A stretch of DNA of 64,000 bases from Acidobacteriota bacterium. GTDB taxonomy: Bacteria; Acidobacteriota; Terriglobia; Acidiferrales; UBA7541. The notes under the pieces are model-generated. The model did no database searches, had not been told where the DNA came from, and saw nothing but the letters and a program-made list of their open reading frames with translations. How positions within the stretch are numbered: the first letter of the stretch is position 1; each line of letters begins with the position of its first letter. Location of the stretch: positions 62,001 through 126,000 of the forward strand of contig JABCZF010000009.1 of NCBI GenBank assembly GCA_013289825.1, given 5' to 3'. Of the stretch, positions 35,746-44,322 are shown one piece after another. The position numbers and the translations under genes are program-made.

Positions 35746-37113
35746 ATGCCCGTTGATACGACCTTAGAAAAGCCCTTACCGAACAATCTGGATGCCGAAC
35801 GCTCCGTCCTCGGCGCCATCTTGCTCGACAACAACGCCCTAAATGCGGCCATCGAGAACCTGCGCCCCGACGACTTCTTTCTCGATCAGCACCGCCGCGT
35901 GTTTACGCAGATGATTTCGCTCGGCGAGGCTCAGCAGGCTATCGACCTGATCACCTTGACCGAAGAGCTGCACCGTCGCGGAGATTTGGAAGCCGCCGGA
36001 GGCGCGCCGTACCTCGCGTCTCTGGCCGACGGCATGCCCAAAGTCTCCAACATCGAGCACTACGCGCGCATCGTCAAAGAAAAGGCGCTGCTCCGCAATC
36101 TCATCCACGCCACACACAACATCCAGCAGCGCGCGTTTGAAGGTGAGGACGGCGCCGACACCATCCTCGACAACGCCGAATCCTCCATCTTCTCGCTTGC
36201 GGAAGACCGCATAAAAGCCGGTTTGATTCCCATTAAGGACATCGTCCGCGACAATTTCGAGCGCCTGGAAAAAATCTTTCGCGAGGGGAAGAGCATCACG
36301 GGTGTGCCGACAGGCTACGTGGAGCTCGATAAACTCACTTCCGGGCTGCAGTCCTCGGAACTCCTGATCCTTGCGGCGCGGCCGTCGCAGGGGAAAACGG
36401 CTCTAGCCTTAAATCTCGCCGAAAACATCGGCATTCGCGCCGGCCAGCCTGTTGCCATTTTCAGCTTGGAAATGTCCAAGGAGTCGCTCCTGCAGCGCCT
36501 CGTCGCTTCGGTTGCACAGATCGATGCGCACAAGTTCCGCACCGGACATCTCAGCCGTGAAGACTGGCGCCGAATGACCGAAGCGCTCGGAACCATTTCC
36601 TCCGCGCCGCTCTGGATTGATGACGCGGGATCCATCAGCGTCTTGGAAATTGGCGCAAAAGCCCGGCGGCTCAAGCGTGACAAGGGCTTGTCGCTGCTGA
36701 TCGTCGATTACCTGCAGTTAATCACCGCGCGCGGCCGCTTCAGCAACCGCAATGAAGAAGTTTCCAGCATCTCGCGCAGCTTAAAGGGGCTTGCCAAAGA
36801 GCTGAAAATCCCCGTCTTGGTTCTCAGCCAGCTCACGCGCGCTCCGGAGCGCGAGGAACGCGGGCCACAGCTGTCCGACCTGCGAGAGTCCGGCGCCATC
36901 GAACAGGACGCCGACGTGGTGATGTTCATTTACCGGCCGCATTTCTTCAAACACGACGCCCAGCCCGACGAGCGCGAACAAACCGAACTCATTATCGCCA
37001 AGCAGCGCAACGGCCCGACCGACAAGGTGCGCTTCGTCTTCCGCAGCCGCCTCACGCGGTTTGAAGAAGCGGCCCCCGATGCCTTCTCGCAGTTCGCTCC
37101 TGACGACATGTGA
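35746..37113 (+). CDS. dnaB: Replicative DNA helicase DnaB
   Basis: 455 residues. The N-terminal DnaB domain (about 8-110; NNLDAERSVLGAILLDN) is followed by the RecA-like helicase domain with Walker A ARPSQGKTA (about 211-219), the B motif LLIVDYLQLI and the arginine-finger region QRNGPTDKVRF. It unwinds DNA at the fork. About 235 bases without a gene precede it after the rplI terminator, including an AT-rich stretch near 35620-35640, so it has its own promoter. No intein is present. Confidence 0.95.
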   Translation: MPVDTTLEKPLPNNLDAERSVLGAILLDNNALNAAIENLRPDDFFLDQHRRVFTQMISLGEAQQAIDLITLTEELHRRGDLEAAGGAPYLASLADGMPKVSNIEHYARIVKEKALLRNLIHATHNIQQRAFEGEDGADTILDNAESSIFSLAEDRIKAGLIPIKDIVRDNFERLEKIFREGKSITGVPTGYVELDKLTSGLQSSELLILAARPSQGKTALALNLAENIGIRAGQPVAIFSLEMSKESLLQRLVASVAQIDAHKFRTGHLSREDWRRMTEALGTISSAPLWIDDAGSISVLEIGAKARRLKRDKGLSLLIVDYLQLITARGRFSNRNEEVSSISRSLKGLAKELKIPVLVLSQLTRAPEREERGPQLSDLRESGAIEQDADVVMFIYRPHFFKHDAQPDEREQTELIIAKQRNGPTDKVRFVFRSRLTRFEEAAPDAFSQFAPDDM

Positions 37114-37606
37114 CGCCAGCCACAGTGCGGCAGCCTACCCACACATTGCGTTCCGGATTTAATTCGGGCCTGGCCTTACCCCGCGCGATTTGAGGGTTCA
37201 GCAAGAAGTGCAGTGCCCTGACTCTGGGGCGGGAGGTCGGTCTTTTAGGGCCTGCGGCCCGCCAAACGTCACGAGCATCGCGCAACGTCAGGCCAGGCCC
37301 AGCTCATGATGTTAACTCCTTTGCTTTCAACACGGCTTGATTTGCCACCCAGGGTTTTAGGAGCCCGGAGTTTGCCCTTCGAGCTTGGGCATCCTCGCCA
37401 TTGGATAGCTTCGGCAAGAGACCCACTGGATGGTCCCGAGCCTGTTTTAGCGTGTCCCCTGGCTTAGCTCGATGAGCATGTCCCTCGGGAAGAGGCGAAG
37501 GCCTCTTGCTTGCAATAGATGTGGGGGGTTGTCGTTCTCGCGGCATGCAAAGTGGCTGCCCGCTCGCGACGGCCGGATGGCGTAAACTAAATTTTTCGGA
37601 AGGGCC
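37114..37606. other. Intergenic between dnaB and alr, distant inverted repeat
   Basis: About 490 bases with no supported gene. An 11-bp inverted repeat, GGGCCTGGCCT (37166-37176) and AGGCCAGGCCC (37290-37300), brackets a GC-rich 113-base middle. The rest is unremarkable. Confidence 0.45.
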
Positions 37607-38836
37607 ATGGCAGGCATACAGAAGAGTTCCCGCAAGGAAGTGAGACGTCCGGTTTGGGCGGAAATTTCCCTTGGCGCGCTGGCGGAGAATTTCCGGGCTA
37701 TTCGCAAGTTCGTGAATCCCCCGGAAGAGCAACGTAAAACGCCGCGAAAAATTCTTTCCATCGTCAAAGGCAATGGCTATGGACACGGCGGACCGCAAGT
37801 GGCCAAGGCTCTTGAAAAAGCCGGCTCAGACTGGTTTGGGGTCACCTGTACCGAGGAAGGCATCGCCGTTCGCGAGGCCGGCGTTCGGAAGCCTGTTCTG
37901 GTACTCACAAGTTTCTGGCCCGGCGAGGAGTCCCGCCTCCTCGAACACCGTCTGACGGCAGTGATCCATCGCTGTGAGCAACTAAAGCAACTCGATAGCG
38001 CCGCTGCCCGCATCATTGCCAAGAAAGGCGGCAACCAGGGCCGCAACCGCGTCTCGTTCCACCTGAAGATGGACACCGGCATGAATCGATTGGGCATCGC
38101 CCCGGGCGACGTCGAGTGTTTTGCCAGCCAACTCGTCAAGTGCAAGCATCTGGAACTCGGCGGAGTCTTCACCCACTTTGCGTCTTCCGAGGTTTTTACC
38201 AACACACGAGTAGGAGAGCAGACGCGGCAGCAAGAGGAGCGTTTTTACGCGGCACTCAACCGTCTGCGCGCGCTTGGGATTGATCCCGGTATCGTGCACC
38301 TCGCCAACAGCGCAGCTATTGCCACGCGTCCCGAGACTTGGGCCGACATGGTTCGTCCCGGCGTGATCTTGTATGGCTATCATCCGGGCTATGATCCGGT
38401 TGAGCGGCGCCAGGAAAGCGAGGCACGCCTGCCCCTCAGGCCGGTCATGAGCCTGCGCACCCGCATCATCAATATCCGGAGCATTCCTGAAGGCGCGGGC
38501 GTCGGCTACAACGAAACCTTCCTGGCCAAGCGCCCTTCACGCATCGCCGTGCTTGCCGCAGGCTATGGTGACGGCATTCACCGCTCGCTTGGGAATCGCG
38601 GGAGCGTGCTGGTGCGAGGCTCGCTAGCCCCCATCGTAGGAATCATTTCCATGGACGTCACCATGATTGACGTCACCGACGTGGCGGATACGGCCATCGG
38701 CGACGTCGTGACCATCTACGGCAGCGACGGCCGGCACGTCCGTCCTGCCAATGTTATCGCCCGCAGCATCGCTACCGTCACCTCCGACCTGCTCTGCGCG
38801 GTGAGCCAGCGTGTTCCGCGCGTCTATTCTAAATAA
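37607..38836 (+). CDS. alr: Alanine racemase
   Basis: 409 residues. It converts L- to D-alanine for peptidoglycan with PLP. The PLP-lysine motif reads IVKGNGYGHG instead of the common VVKADAYGHG, with lysine kept (about K57). The catalytic Tyr is in GVGYNETFLAKRPSRIAVLAAGYGDG. HLKMDTGMNRLG and GIISMDVTMIDVTD are typical. The start is the ATG at 37607, in a GGAAGGGCC context. It stands alone. Confidence 0.93.
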   Translation: MAGIQKSSRKEVRRPVWAEISLGALAENFRAIRKFVNPPEEQRKTPRKILSIVKGNGYGHGGPQVAKALEKAGSDWFGVTCTEEGIAVREAGVRKPVLVLTSFWPGEESRLLEHRLTAVIHRCEQLKQLDSAAARIIAKKGGNQGRNRVSFHLKMDTGMNRLGIAPGDVECFASQLVKCKHLELGGVFTHFASSEVFTNTRVGEQTRQQEERFYAALNRLRALGIDPGIVHLANSAAIATRPETWADMVRPGVILYGYHPGYDPVERRQESEARLPLRPVMSLRTRIINIRSIPEGAGVGYNETFLAKRPSRIAVLAAGYGDGIHRSLGNRGSVLVRGSLAPIVGIISMDVTMIDVTDVADTAIGDVVTIYGSDGRHVRPANVIARSIATVTSDLLCAVSQRVPRVYSK

Positions 38837-38877
38837 GTGAAATTTCGAATCCTTTCTATTAATCCTTCAACATCATC

Positions 38878-38906
38878 TTGACTCCTATATGATGGCGGAG
38901 TATATA
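38878..38906 (+). promoter_or_regulatory. Promoter of the yacL-ispD-ispF operon
   Basis: TTGACT (38878-38883), exactly 17 bases, TATATA (38901-38906). The transcript would start near 38913 and carry a leader of about 104 bases. That leader can fold: CAGGTGGCG (38921-38929) pairs with CGC-g-CACCTG (38958-38967), and CACC-GGTT-GGTG lies inside. Confidence 0.65.
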
Positions 38907-39016
38907 GACCGCGGGGATGCCAGGTGGCGTTCCCGTCCCGCACCGGTTGGTGGTCACCGCGCACCTGCGGGAATGGGGCACCGATTTTGCAGTGATAGAT
39001 AATACTGTGAGGTCGT

Positions 39017-40294
39017 ATGAGCCGTTCCGTTCCTGAAGGGCAGCGTTTTTCAAATTCTGCTTCCTCGCTGTCATCAAATTCTGTCCCCGCATCGGGGCAA
39101 AAAAGGGCGGCTTTTCCCCCCGGGATGGGCATGGAGTTCTGGCTGGTGCGCTTGTTCATCACGGCATGCGCGACCGCGTTGTGTTACAAGCTCGCGCCTT
39201 TTGGTTTGCATGATCTGCCTGCAGCAGGCCTCGGCTTTCTTCTGGCGGTGGTGATTCTGCTGGCCGAACTGCGCCTTCGCCGAGCCGAGATCGGCGGATT
39301 GCTGGGCGGCGCGCTCGGCACTGTTCTGGGGATGTTTGCGGCGCTTCTCGTAACGCTGGTCGTTTCACGCACGGACCAGGCGGAACCTAGCAAGTCCTTT
39401 CTCGAATACGCCGCGCTCTTGGCGTTCGCGTATCTGGGGCTGGTGCTCGGATCCGAACGAGGTGGCGAGTTGAAGGTCGGCTCTCCGGTTCGAATCATCT
39501 CTGGAGCGTCTCCTTCGCCCGAGCCCATGAAACTTCTCGATACCAGCGTTCTGATTGATGGCCGCATCGCCGACGTTTGCGAAGCGCACTTTCTGGACGG
39601 GGTACTCGCCGTGCCGCAATTTGTCCTGCACGAATTGCAGCTTGTGGCTGATTCTTCTGATTCCTTGAAACGCCAGCGCGGCCGCCGCGGCCTCGAAGTC
39701 CTCGAGCGCATGCAGAAGATGCCGAAGGTCGATGTGCGTATTCTCGATCAGGAACCGTCTCAGGCAGACGATGTGGATCACAAACTGGTCGAACTCGCAC
39801 GCCGCCTGGGCGCCAAGATCGTCACCAACGATTTCAATCTAAACAAAGTGGCCACCGTGCAAGGCCTCGCGGTCTTGAACGTGAATCAGCTCGCCAACGC
39901 CTTAAAGCCCGTGGTCTTGCCGGGCGAGCCCCTGCGCGTCCTCATTTTGCGCGAGGGCAAGGAGCCCAACCAGGGCGTCGCTTATCTCAACGACGGAACC
40001 ATGGTGGTCGTCGACGGTGGCCGCCGCCTGATCAACAAGAGCGTCGATATCCAGGTCACGTCTGTTCATCAGACGACTGCAGGAAAGATGATTTTTGGCC
40101 GGCTGGATGATCGGCCGGATCAGCCTGCTTGCATGCCCCGGCAAGCGGCCGCCGCGGTGGCCGGCCGCGGCGCGAGCATCGACACCAGCCGTGTCGATGT
40201 ACCGGGCCGAGCGGGAAACGGCTCGCGTCTGCGGGAGCCGCCGCAAATCGAACGCTGTCGCGGTGCGCTCTTCTCCGAGCCGGACGCCGACTAG
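39017..40294 (+). CDS. PIN/TRAM domain membrane protein, YacL-like
   Basis: 425 residues. After a short tail come four transmembrane helices (about 40-140), then a PIN ribonuclease domain (about 172-290; LLDTSVLIDGRIADVC, DDVDHKLVELARRLGAKIVTNDFNLNK) with acidic residues kept, and a TRAM domain (about 295-365; GKEPNQGVAYLNDGTMVVVDGG). A Pro/Arg-rich tail follows. YacL-like proteins lie upstream of ispD in Firmicutes too. The start at 39017 has GAGG near it; an ATG at 39125 is an alternative. Confidence 0.85.
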   Translation: MSRSVPEGQRFSNSASSLSSNSVPASGQKRAAFPPGMGMEFWLVRLFITACATALCYKLAPFGLHDLPAAGLGFLLAVVILLAELRLRRAEIGGLLGGALGTVLGMFAALLVTLVVSRTDQAEPSKSFLEYAALLAFAYLGLVLGSERGGELKVGSPVRIISGASPSPEPMKLLDTSVLIDGRIADVCEAHFLDGVLAVPQFVLHELQLVADSSDSLKRQRGRRGLEVLERMQKMPKVDVRILDQEPSQADDVDHKLVELARRLGAKIVTNDFNLNKVATVQGLAVLNVNQLANALKPVVLPGEPLRVLILREGKEPNQGVAYLNDGTMVVVDGGRRLINKSVDIQVTSVHQTTAGKMIFGRLDDRPDQPACMPRQAAAAVAGRGASIDTSRVDVPGRAGNGSRLREPPQIERCRGALFSEPDAD

Positions 40295-40501
40295 CCTCCG
40301 CTCATTTTGCAAGGTGCTAGACTCAGAAAGTCCGATTAGACTTGTTAGCAGGCTCTTCACGGCGGACCTCGGCTTTCTTCATAAAAGCGCCGTACTCGAA
40401 GCATTTTCTGCGCTCCGCGATTCGCCTGACACGCCCGCTTGAGGTACACTCTGGAGTTTGCGGCCCTGGCGTTTTTCGTGTCCGGCCGCGTCGCGCCTAA
40501 A

Positions 40502-41218
40502 ATGAGCCGCATTGCCGCCATTCTTCCAGCCGCAGGTCTAGGCACACGCATGGGTGCCGACACCCCGAAACAGTTCCTCGAGCTGGATGGAACGCCGCTG
40601 GTTATTCACAGCGTGCGCCGCGTAGCTGCTTGCCCGCTGGTCACCGACATCTTTGTCGCTACGCGAGCCGATGTGGTCGACTCGCTCGAAGAACGCATCC
40701 GCGGCGAAAGATTCATGCAGTCTGTCCGGGTAGTGCGCGGTGGAGACTCGCGCCAGGATTCGGTTGCGCTGGCGCTGCGGGAAGTTCCGAGCGACACGGA
40801 GATTGTCCTGGTTCACGACGCCGTCCGCCCTTTCGTCACCCGCGAGCAGATCGTTCGCGTGATTGAAGAGGCTCGCCGTTGCCAGGCCGCGATTCTCGGT
40901 ATTCCTGCGATGGACACCGTGAAAGAAGTGAAGCGCGCCAGTCTGCCGGAGGATGTCGCGCTCATCATCGGGACCATTCCGCGCGAGCGCGTCGTGCTGG
41001 CGCAGACGCCGCAGGCGTTTTCGACGAAACTTATCAAGGAAGCGTTCGCCCGCGCGCAAGCCGACGGTGTCAGCGCCTCCGACGAAGCCGGCCTAGTCGA
41101 GCGCCTCGGCCACGACGTCCACGTCGTCCTCGGTTCGGAACGCAACATCAAAATCACGAAACCCTCGGACATGAACCTGGCGCGCTTCTATCTCGAACAG
41201 GAACGTCAGAAAGCATGA
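40502..41218 (+). CDS. ispD: 2-C-methyl-D-erythritol 4-phosphate cytidylyltransferase IspD
   Basis: 238 residues from the ATG at 40502; an upstream in-frame start adds 21 unlike residues. Motif AAILPAAGLGTRMGADTPKQFLELDG is the CTP site; VLVHDAVRPFVT and SDEAGLVERLG complete it. It makes CDP-methylerythritol. The stop overlaps ispF in ATGA. Confidence 0.95.
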   Translation: MSRIAAILPAAGLGTRMGADTPKQFLELDGTPLVIHSVRRVAACPLVTDIFVATRADVVDSLEERIRGERFMQSVRVVRGGDSRQDSVALALREVPSDTEIVLVHDAVRPFVTREQIVRVIEEARRCQAAILGIPAMDTVKEVKRASLPEDVALIIGTIPRERVVLAQTPQAFSTKLIKEAFARAQADGVSASDEAGLVERLGHDVHVVLGSERNIKITKPSDMNLARFYLEQERQKA

Positions 41219-41694
41219 GCGTGCGCTGCGGCATTGGCTACGATTTGCACCGTCTCGCGGAAGGCGGCAAGCTGATTGTTGGCGGGATGGAACTCCCATT
41301 CGACAAAGGATCGGTGGGACACTCCGACGGCGACGTTCTGGCGCACGCTCTCTGTGACGCGCTGTTCGGCGCTGCCGGGCTGGGCGACATTGGCACGCAC
41401 TTTCCCGACACGGATGCGAGATGGAAAGGCGCGAACAGTCTGCTCTTCCTGGAACATGCCCGAAAATTGCTCGACGAAAAAAAGTTTGTGATCGAGCATG
41501 TCGACGCGGTGGTCATCACCGAAAAGCCCAAGCTAGGGCCGCACTTCCCGAAAATGCGAGAAGCCCTGGCTCGCGCGCTCGGCCTCACCGCCGATCACAT
41601 TCATCTCAAAGCGAAGACCAACGAAGGCGTCGACGCCGTGGGCCGCGGTGAGGCCATCGCCGCCTACGTGGTCGCCACGCTCTCCGAACGGTAA
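41215..41694 (+). CDS. ispF: 2-C-methyl-D-erythritol 2,4-cyclodiphosphate synthase IspF
   Basis: 159 residues. Zinc ligands are in GYDLHRL and GHSDGDVLAHALCDAL. IGTHFPDTDARWKGANSLLFL and AKTNEGVDAVGRGEAIAA are typical. It forms the cyclic diphosphate in isoprenoid synthesis. It overlaps ispD by four bases; the two enzymes act in sequence with IspE between. Confidence 0.95.
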   Translation: MSVRCGIGYDLHRLAEGGKLIVGGMELPFDKGSVGHSDGDVLAHALCDALFGAAGLGDIGTHFPDTDARWKGANSLLFLEHARKLLDEKKFVIEHVDAVVITEKPKLGPHFPKMREALARALGLTADHIHLKAKTNEGVDAVGRGEAIAAYVVATLSER

Positions 41695-41744
41695 TCATGC
41701 CGCCGTTCTCAATCCCTCCTGCCAGGGTGCGCTAGAATCTCGCA

Positions 41745-42296
41745 ATGCCATCCGAAGAAACTCGCAATCCCGCTGCGGCCGCCGCCTCCAACGCTTGGAC
41801 AGGCCATGACGTTGCTGAAATCCTGCGCGAACAAGGCTGGCTCCTGGCTAACGCCTCTCCCCCTCAATTGGCGTGGTGCGAACGCGCGGCCGCGCTCCTC
41901 GGTCCGCAAGTTGCGGACCGTCGCTCTCTCGCCGATCGACTGCATCTCGTTTTTCACTACGACGCGCGCGCCATTCTCGCCAGCGTCGAGAGCCACGCCG
42001 TGCTCTCGCGTTACGCTGCTCGCGACGTGGTGCGGCAGCTTGCGCTAGTGCTGCTCGATGGCGTTCCGCTTACCTCGGAGCGATTCAAAGAGGTTATCGA
42101 CGTATTGAAAGACCTCGTGGGTCTCGGGAGCCGCGAACTCTTTCATCCGATCCGCCTCGCGCTTGCTGGCCGCGCCGGTGGGGGCGATCTCGATCGTGTG
42201 ATCCTGCTTCTCGATGAAGCCGCCGCTCTTTCCTTCGTCGTCGCCGTCAAGCCTGCGCGCGAGCGCATCTTGGAATTCTGCGCCGCCCTCGACTGA
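41745..42296 (+). CDS. Stand-alone protein resembling the C-terminal (anticodon-binding) domain of glutamyl-tRNA synthetase
   Basis: 183 residues, no HIGH or KMSKS motif, so it cannot be a full synthetase. The C-terminal half is very like the end of GluRS: SERFKEVIDVLKDLVGLGSR, then ELFHPIRLALAGR (131-143), GGDLDRVILLLD, and a final helix ERILEFCAALD. In GluRS the same order reads FxPxRxALTGxxxGP. It follows ispF, exactly where gltX lies in Bacillus (ispD-ispF-gltX), and precedes rlmB. It may be a retained domain or a new tRNA-binding protein. No strong ribosome site is seen. Confidence 0.6.
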   Translation: MPSEETRNPAAAAASNAWTGHDVAEILREQGWLLANASPPQLAWCERAAALLGPQVADRRSLADRLHLVFHYDARAILASVESHAVLSRYAARDVVRQLALVLLDGVPLTSERFKEVIDVLKDLVGLGSRELFHPIRLALAGRAGGGDLDRVILLLDEAAALSFVVAVKPARERILEFCAALD

Positions 42297-42469
42297 TGGC
42301 TGCGCGCAGAATTTCCGCGGACGGCTTGCAACTCGGAACGGTGGCCTTGGACCTCCAACCGCCCTACCTCAGCGGAGGACAACGGGCAGGCTTTCGGCTG
42401 CCCGCCCATAGGTCCTTTTTGGGAACGAGCAAGTTCATGATAGACGCGAAGAAAAAGCAAAAAAAAGAG

Positions 42470-42509
42470 CCTTATATCCCCGGCCTAAAAACGCCGAGGC
42501 TTTACGGCT
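42470..42509 (+). repeat. Short dispersed repeat, copy B
   Basis: Same plan as 686-722: CC-TTATATCCC-CGGCCT, spacer, CCGAGGC-TTTACGGCT. It lies in the gap before rlmB, after a 7-bp stem CGGGCAG/CTGCCCG (42383-42404). It is outside any supported gene. Confidence 0.4.
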
Positions 42510-42532
42510 AAGAACGGTAAACTGTCTCCCCG

Positions 42533-43276
42533 ATGGACAAACTCACCGGCATCCACGCCATCCGTGAAGCCCTGGACGCAGGCCGCCCTTTCGATCGCAT
42601 TCTGATCGCGCGCGGCCGACAGGACACCCGCGTCGAAGAAATCGTCCAGTTAGCACGCGCCCGCGACATCCCCGTCCGCTTTGAAGACCGCGGGCAACTC
42701 GATCGTCTCGCCAATTCGAGAGACCATCAGGGCGTCGTCGCTCTGGCCGCCGCCCGCGCGCCAGCCACACTCGAAAGTATTCTCGCGGCAGCAAACCAGG
42801 CCCCTGATCACGGTCAGAAAGGACTCATCGTTCTTCTCGATGGCGTCGAAGATCCGCACAATCTCGGCGCCGTCATTCGAACGGCTCTAGCCGCCGGCGC
42901 ACATGGCGTGATCATTCCGGAGCGCCGCGCCGTCGGTTTGACGGACGCGGTCGCGCGCGCCTCCGCCGGCGCCATCGCGCATCTGCCGGTCGCCAAGGTC
43001 ACCAATCTGGCACAAACAATGGAAGTGCTAAAGGAAGCAGGCTATTGGCTCATCGGTCTTGATGAACGTGCCGAGAAAAGCTACACCGAAGCGGACTACA
43101 CGTCTCCGGTAGGCATCGTCCTTGGCGGAGAAGGCAAAGGTCTCCACGACCTGACCAGCAAACGCTGCGACTTTGTCGTTCGCTTGCCTACGACCGGCCC
43201 CGTGAAATCGCTCAACGTCTCCGTTGCCGCAGGCGTGGTCTTATTCGAAGCTCTCCGCCAGCGCCATGCAAAATAG
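42533..43276 (+). CDS. rlmB: 23S rRNA 2'-O-methyltransferase RlmB (SpoU family)
   Basis: 247 residues. An N-terminal substrate domain (about 1-75) is followed by the SPOUT domain with motif 1 GVEDPHNLGAVIRTA, motif 2 VLGGEGKGLHDLTSKRC and motif 3 GPVKSLNVSVAAGVVLFEA. It methylates G2251 of 23S rRNA, or a similar site. It closes the conserved yacL-ispD-ispF-rlmB block. Confidence 0.9.
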   Translation: MDKLTGIHAIREALDAGRPFDRILIARGRQDTRVEEIVQLARARDIPVRFEDRGQLDRLANSRDHQGVVALAAARAPATLESILAAANQAPDHGQKGLIVLLDGVEDPHNLGAVIRTALAAGAHGVIIPERRAVGLTDAVARASAGAIAHLPVAKVTNLAQTMEVLKEAGYWLIGLDERAEKSYTEADYTSPVGIVLGGEGKGLHDLTSKRCDFVVRLPTTGPVKSLNVSVAAGVVLFEALRQRHAK

Positions 43277-43310
43277 CGGAAGGTGCGGGCACCGAGCCGA
43301 GAATCGAAAA

Positions 43311-43832
43311 CTACTTGTCGTACTGAATCAGCGAAAAAATATCCACGCCAGTGAGTTTCGAGCGGCCGTTGAGAAAGGTAAGCTCCACCGCAAACGCCGC
43401 CCCCGCGACCTTTCCACCGAGCTTCTCCACAAGTTTTGTGGTAGCCGCGGCTGTGCCGCCCGTTGCCAGCAGATCGTCGCAGATAATCACGCTCTGCCCC
43501 GGCTTCACCGCGTCTTCATGAATCTCCAGCGTGTCCGTGCCGTATTCGAGCGCATAAGAAATGCTCGCAGTTTTGGCGGGCAATTTCTTTGGCTTTCGCA
43601 CGGGGACGAACCCGGCCCCCAGCCGGTACGCCAACGCCGGTGCGAGAATAAAACCGCGCGCTTCGATGCCCGCGACTACATCGATGGTCCGCCCCTGGTA
43701 GTGATCGCAGAGCCGGTCGATGAGCGTATGAAATCCTTCTTTGTCCTTCAACAGGGTCGTCAGATCGTAAAAAAGGATCCCCGGCTTGGGATAATCTGGC
43801 ACTTCGCGAATCAATGTCTTCAGGTCATCCAT
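43311..43832 (-). CDS. apt: Adenine phosphoribosyltransferase
   Basis: 173 residues. The PRPP motif is [35 protein letters not shown] and [11 protein letters not shown] are Apt-specific. It salvages adenine to AMP using PRPP, linking it to prs in the same window. It faces rlmB tail to tail and follows acyP on the minus strand. Confidence 0.93.
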   Translation of the reverse strand: MDDLKTLIREVPDYPKPGILFYDLTTLLKDKEGFHTLIDRLCDHYQGRTIDVVAGIEARGFILAPALAYRLGAGFVPVRKPKKLPAKTASISYALEYGTDTLEIHEDAVKPGQSVIICDDLLATGGTAAATTKLVEKLGGKVAGAAFAVELTFLNGRSKLTGVDIFSLIQYDK

Positions 43833-43862
43833 TCTAACGGCTCCTCTTGGCCATCATTCTCC

Positions 43863-44156
43863 TCAAACGTCTGGCTCGATCACAAATCCTTTCTCATACC
43901 GCGGGTCATGGTGCGCCGCCTCTTCTCGAACGCCAGAGACGCTTGAAAATCGCGGCCCGCGTTCGAGGGCGTTCTTCATCTCATCCAGCTGCGCTGACGA
44001 GCCGATCGCCAGCACTTCGACTCGGCCATCCAACAGGTTCCTCGCATAGCCGCCGATGCGCAGCTTCCCCGCCTCGCGCTGCGCAAAAAAACGGAACCCC
44101 ACGCCCTGTACGAGTCCCGAGACAAAATATCGCCTGCTTTGTTTCTCGTCGCCCAC
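43863..44156 (-). CDS. acyP: Acylphosphatase
   Basis: 97 residues, the usual size. The phosphate loop VQGVGFRFF holds the catalytic Arg, and YARNLLDGRVEV the catalytic Asn. It hydrolyses acyl phosphates. It lies 30 bases upstream of apt on the same strand. Confidence 0.92.
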   Translation of the reverse strand: MGDEKQSRRYFVSGLVQGVGFRFFAQREAGKLRIGGYARNLLDGRVEVLAIGSSAQLDEMKNALERGPRFSSVSGVREEAAHHDPRYEKGFVIEPDV

Positions 44157-44322
44157 AAGCTACGGAATTGTAGCAGAGACCTCTCGCGATTCATCGAGCA
44201 GTGCCGGGCGGGCATAGGCGCCGGAACAAGCAGGACGCTCCGGGCGAAGTGCGCTAAACTCAAGCAGATTCGCCAAGGCTGTCGAAGCTGCTCTTCGGCG
44301 CTCCGGACGCATCCTATTTGCC

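Noticed and set aside
42296..42511. 71-codon frame between the GluRS-like gene and rlmB
   Set aside because: It runs through the dispersed repeat and a hairpin, and has no ribosome site.
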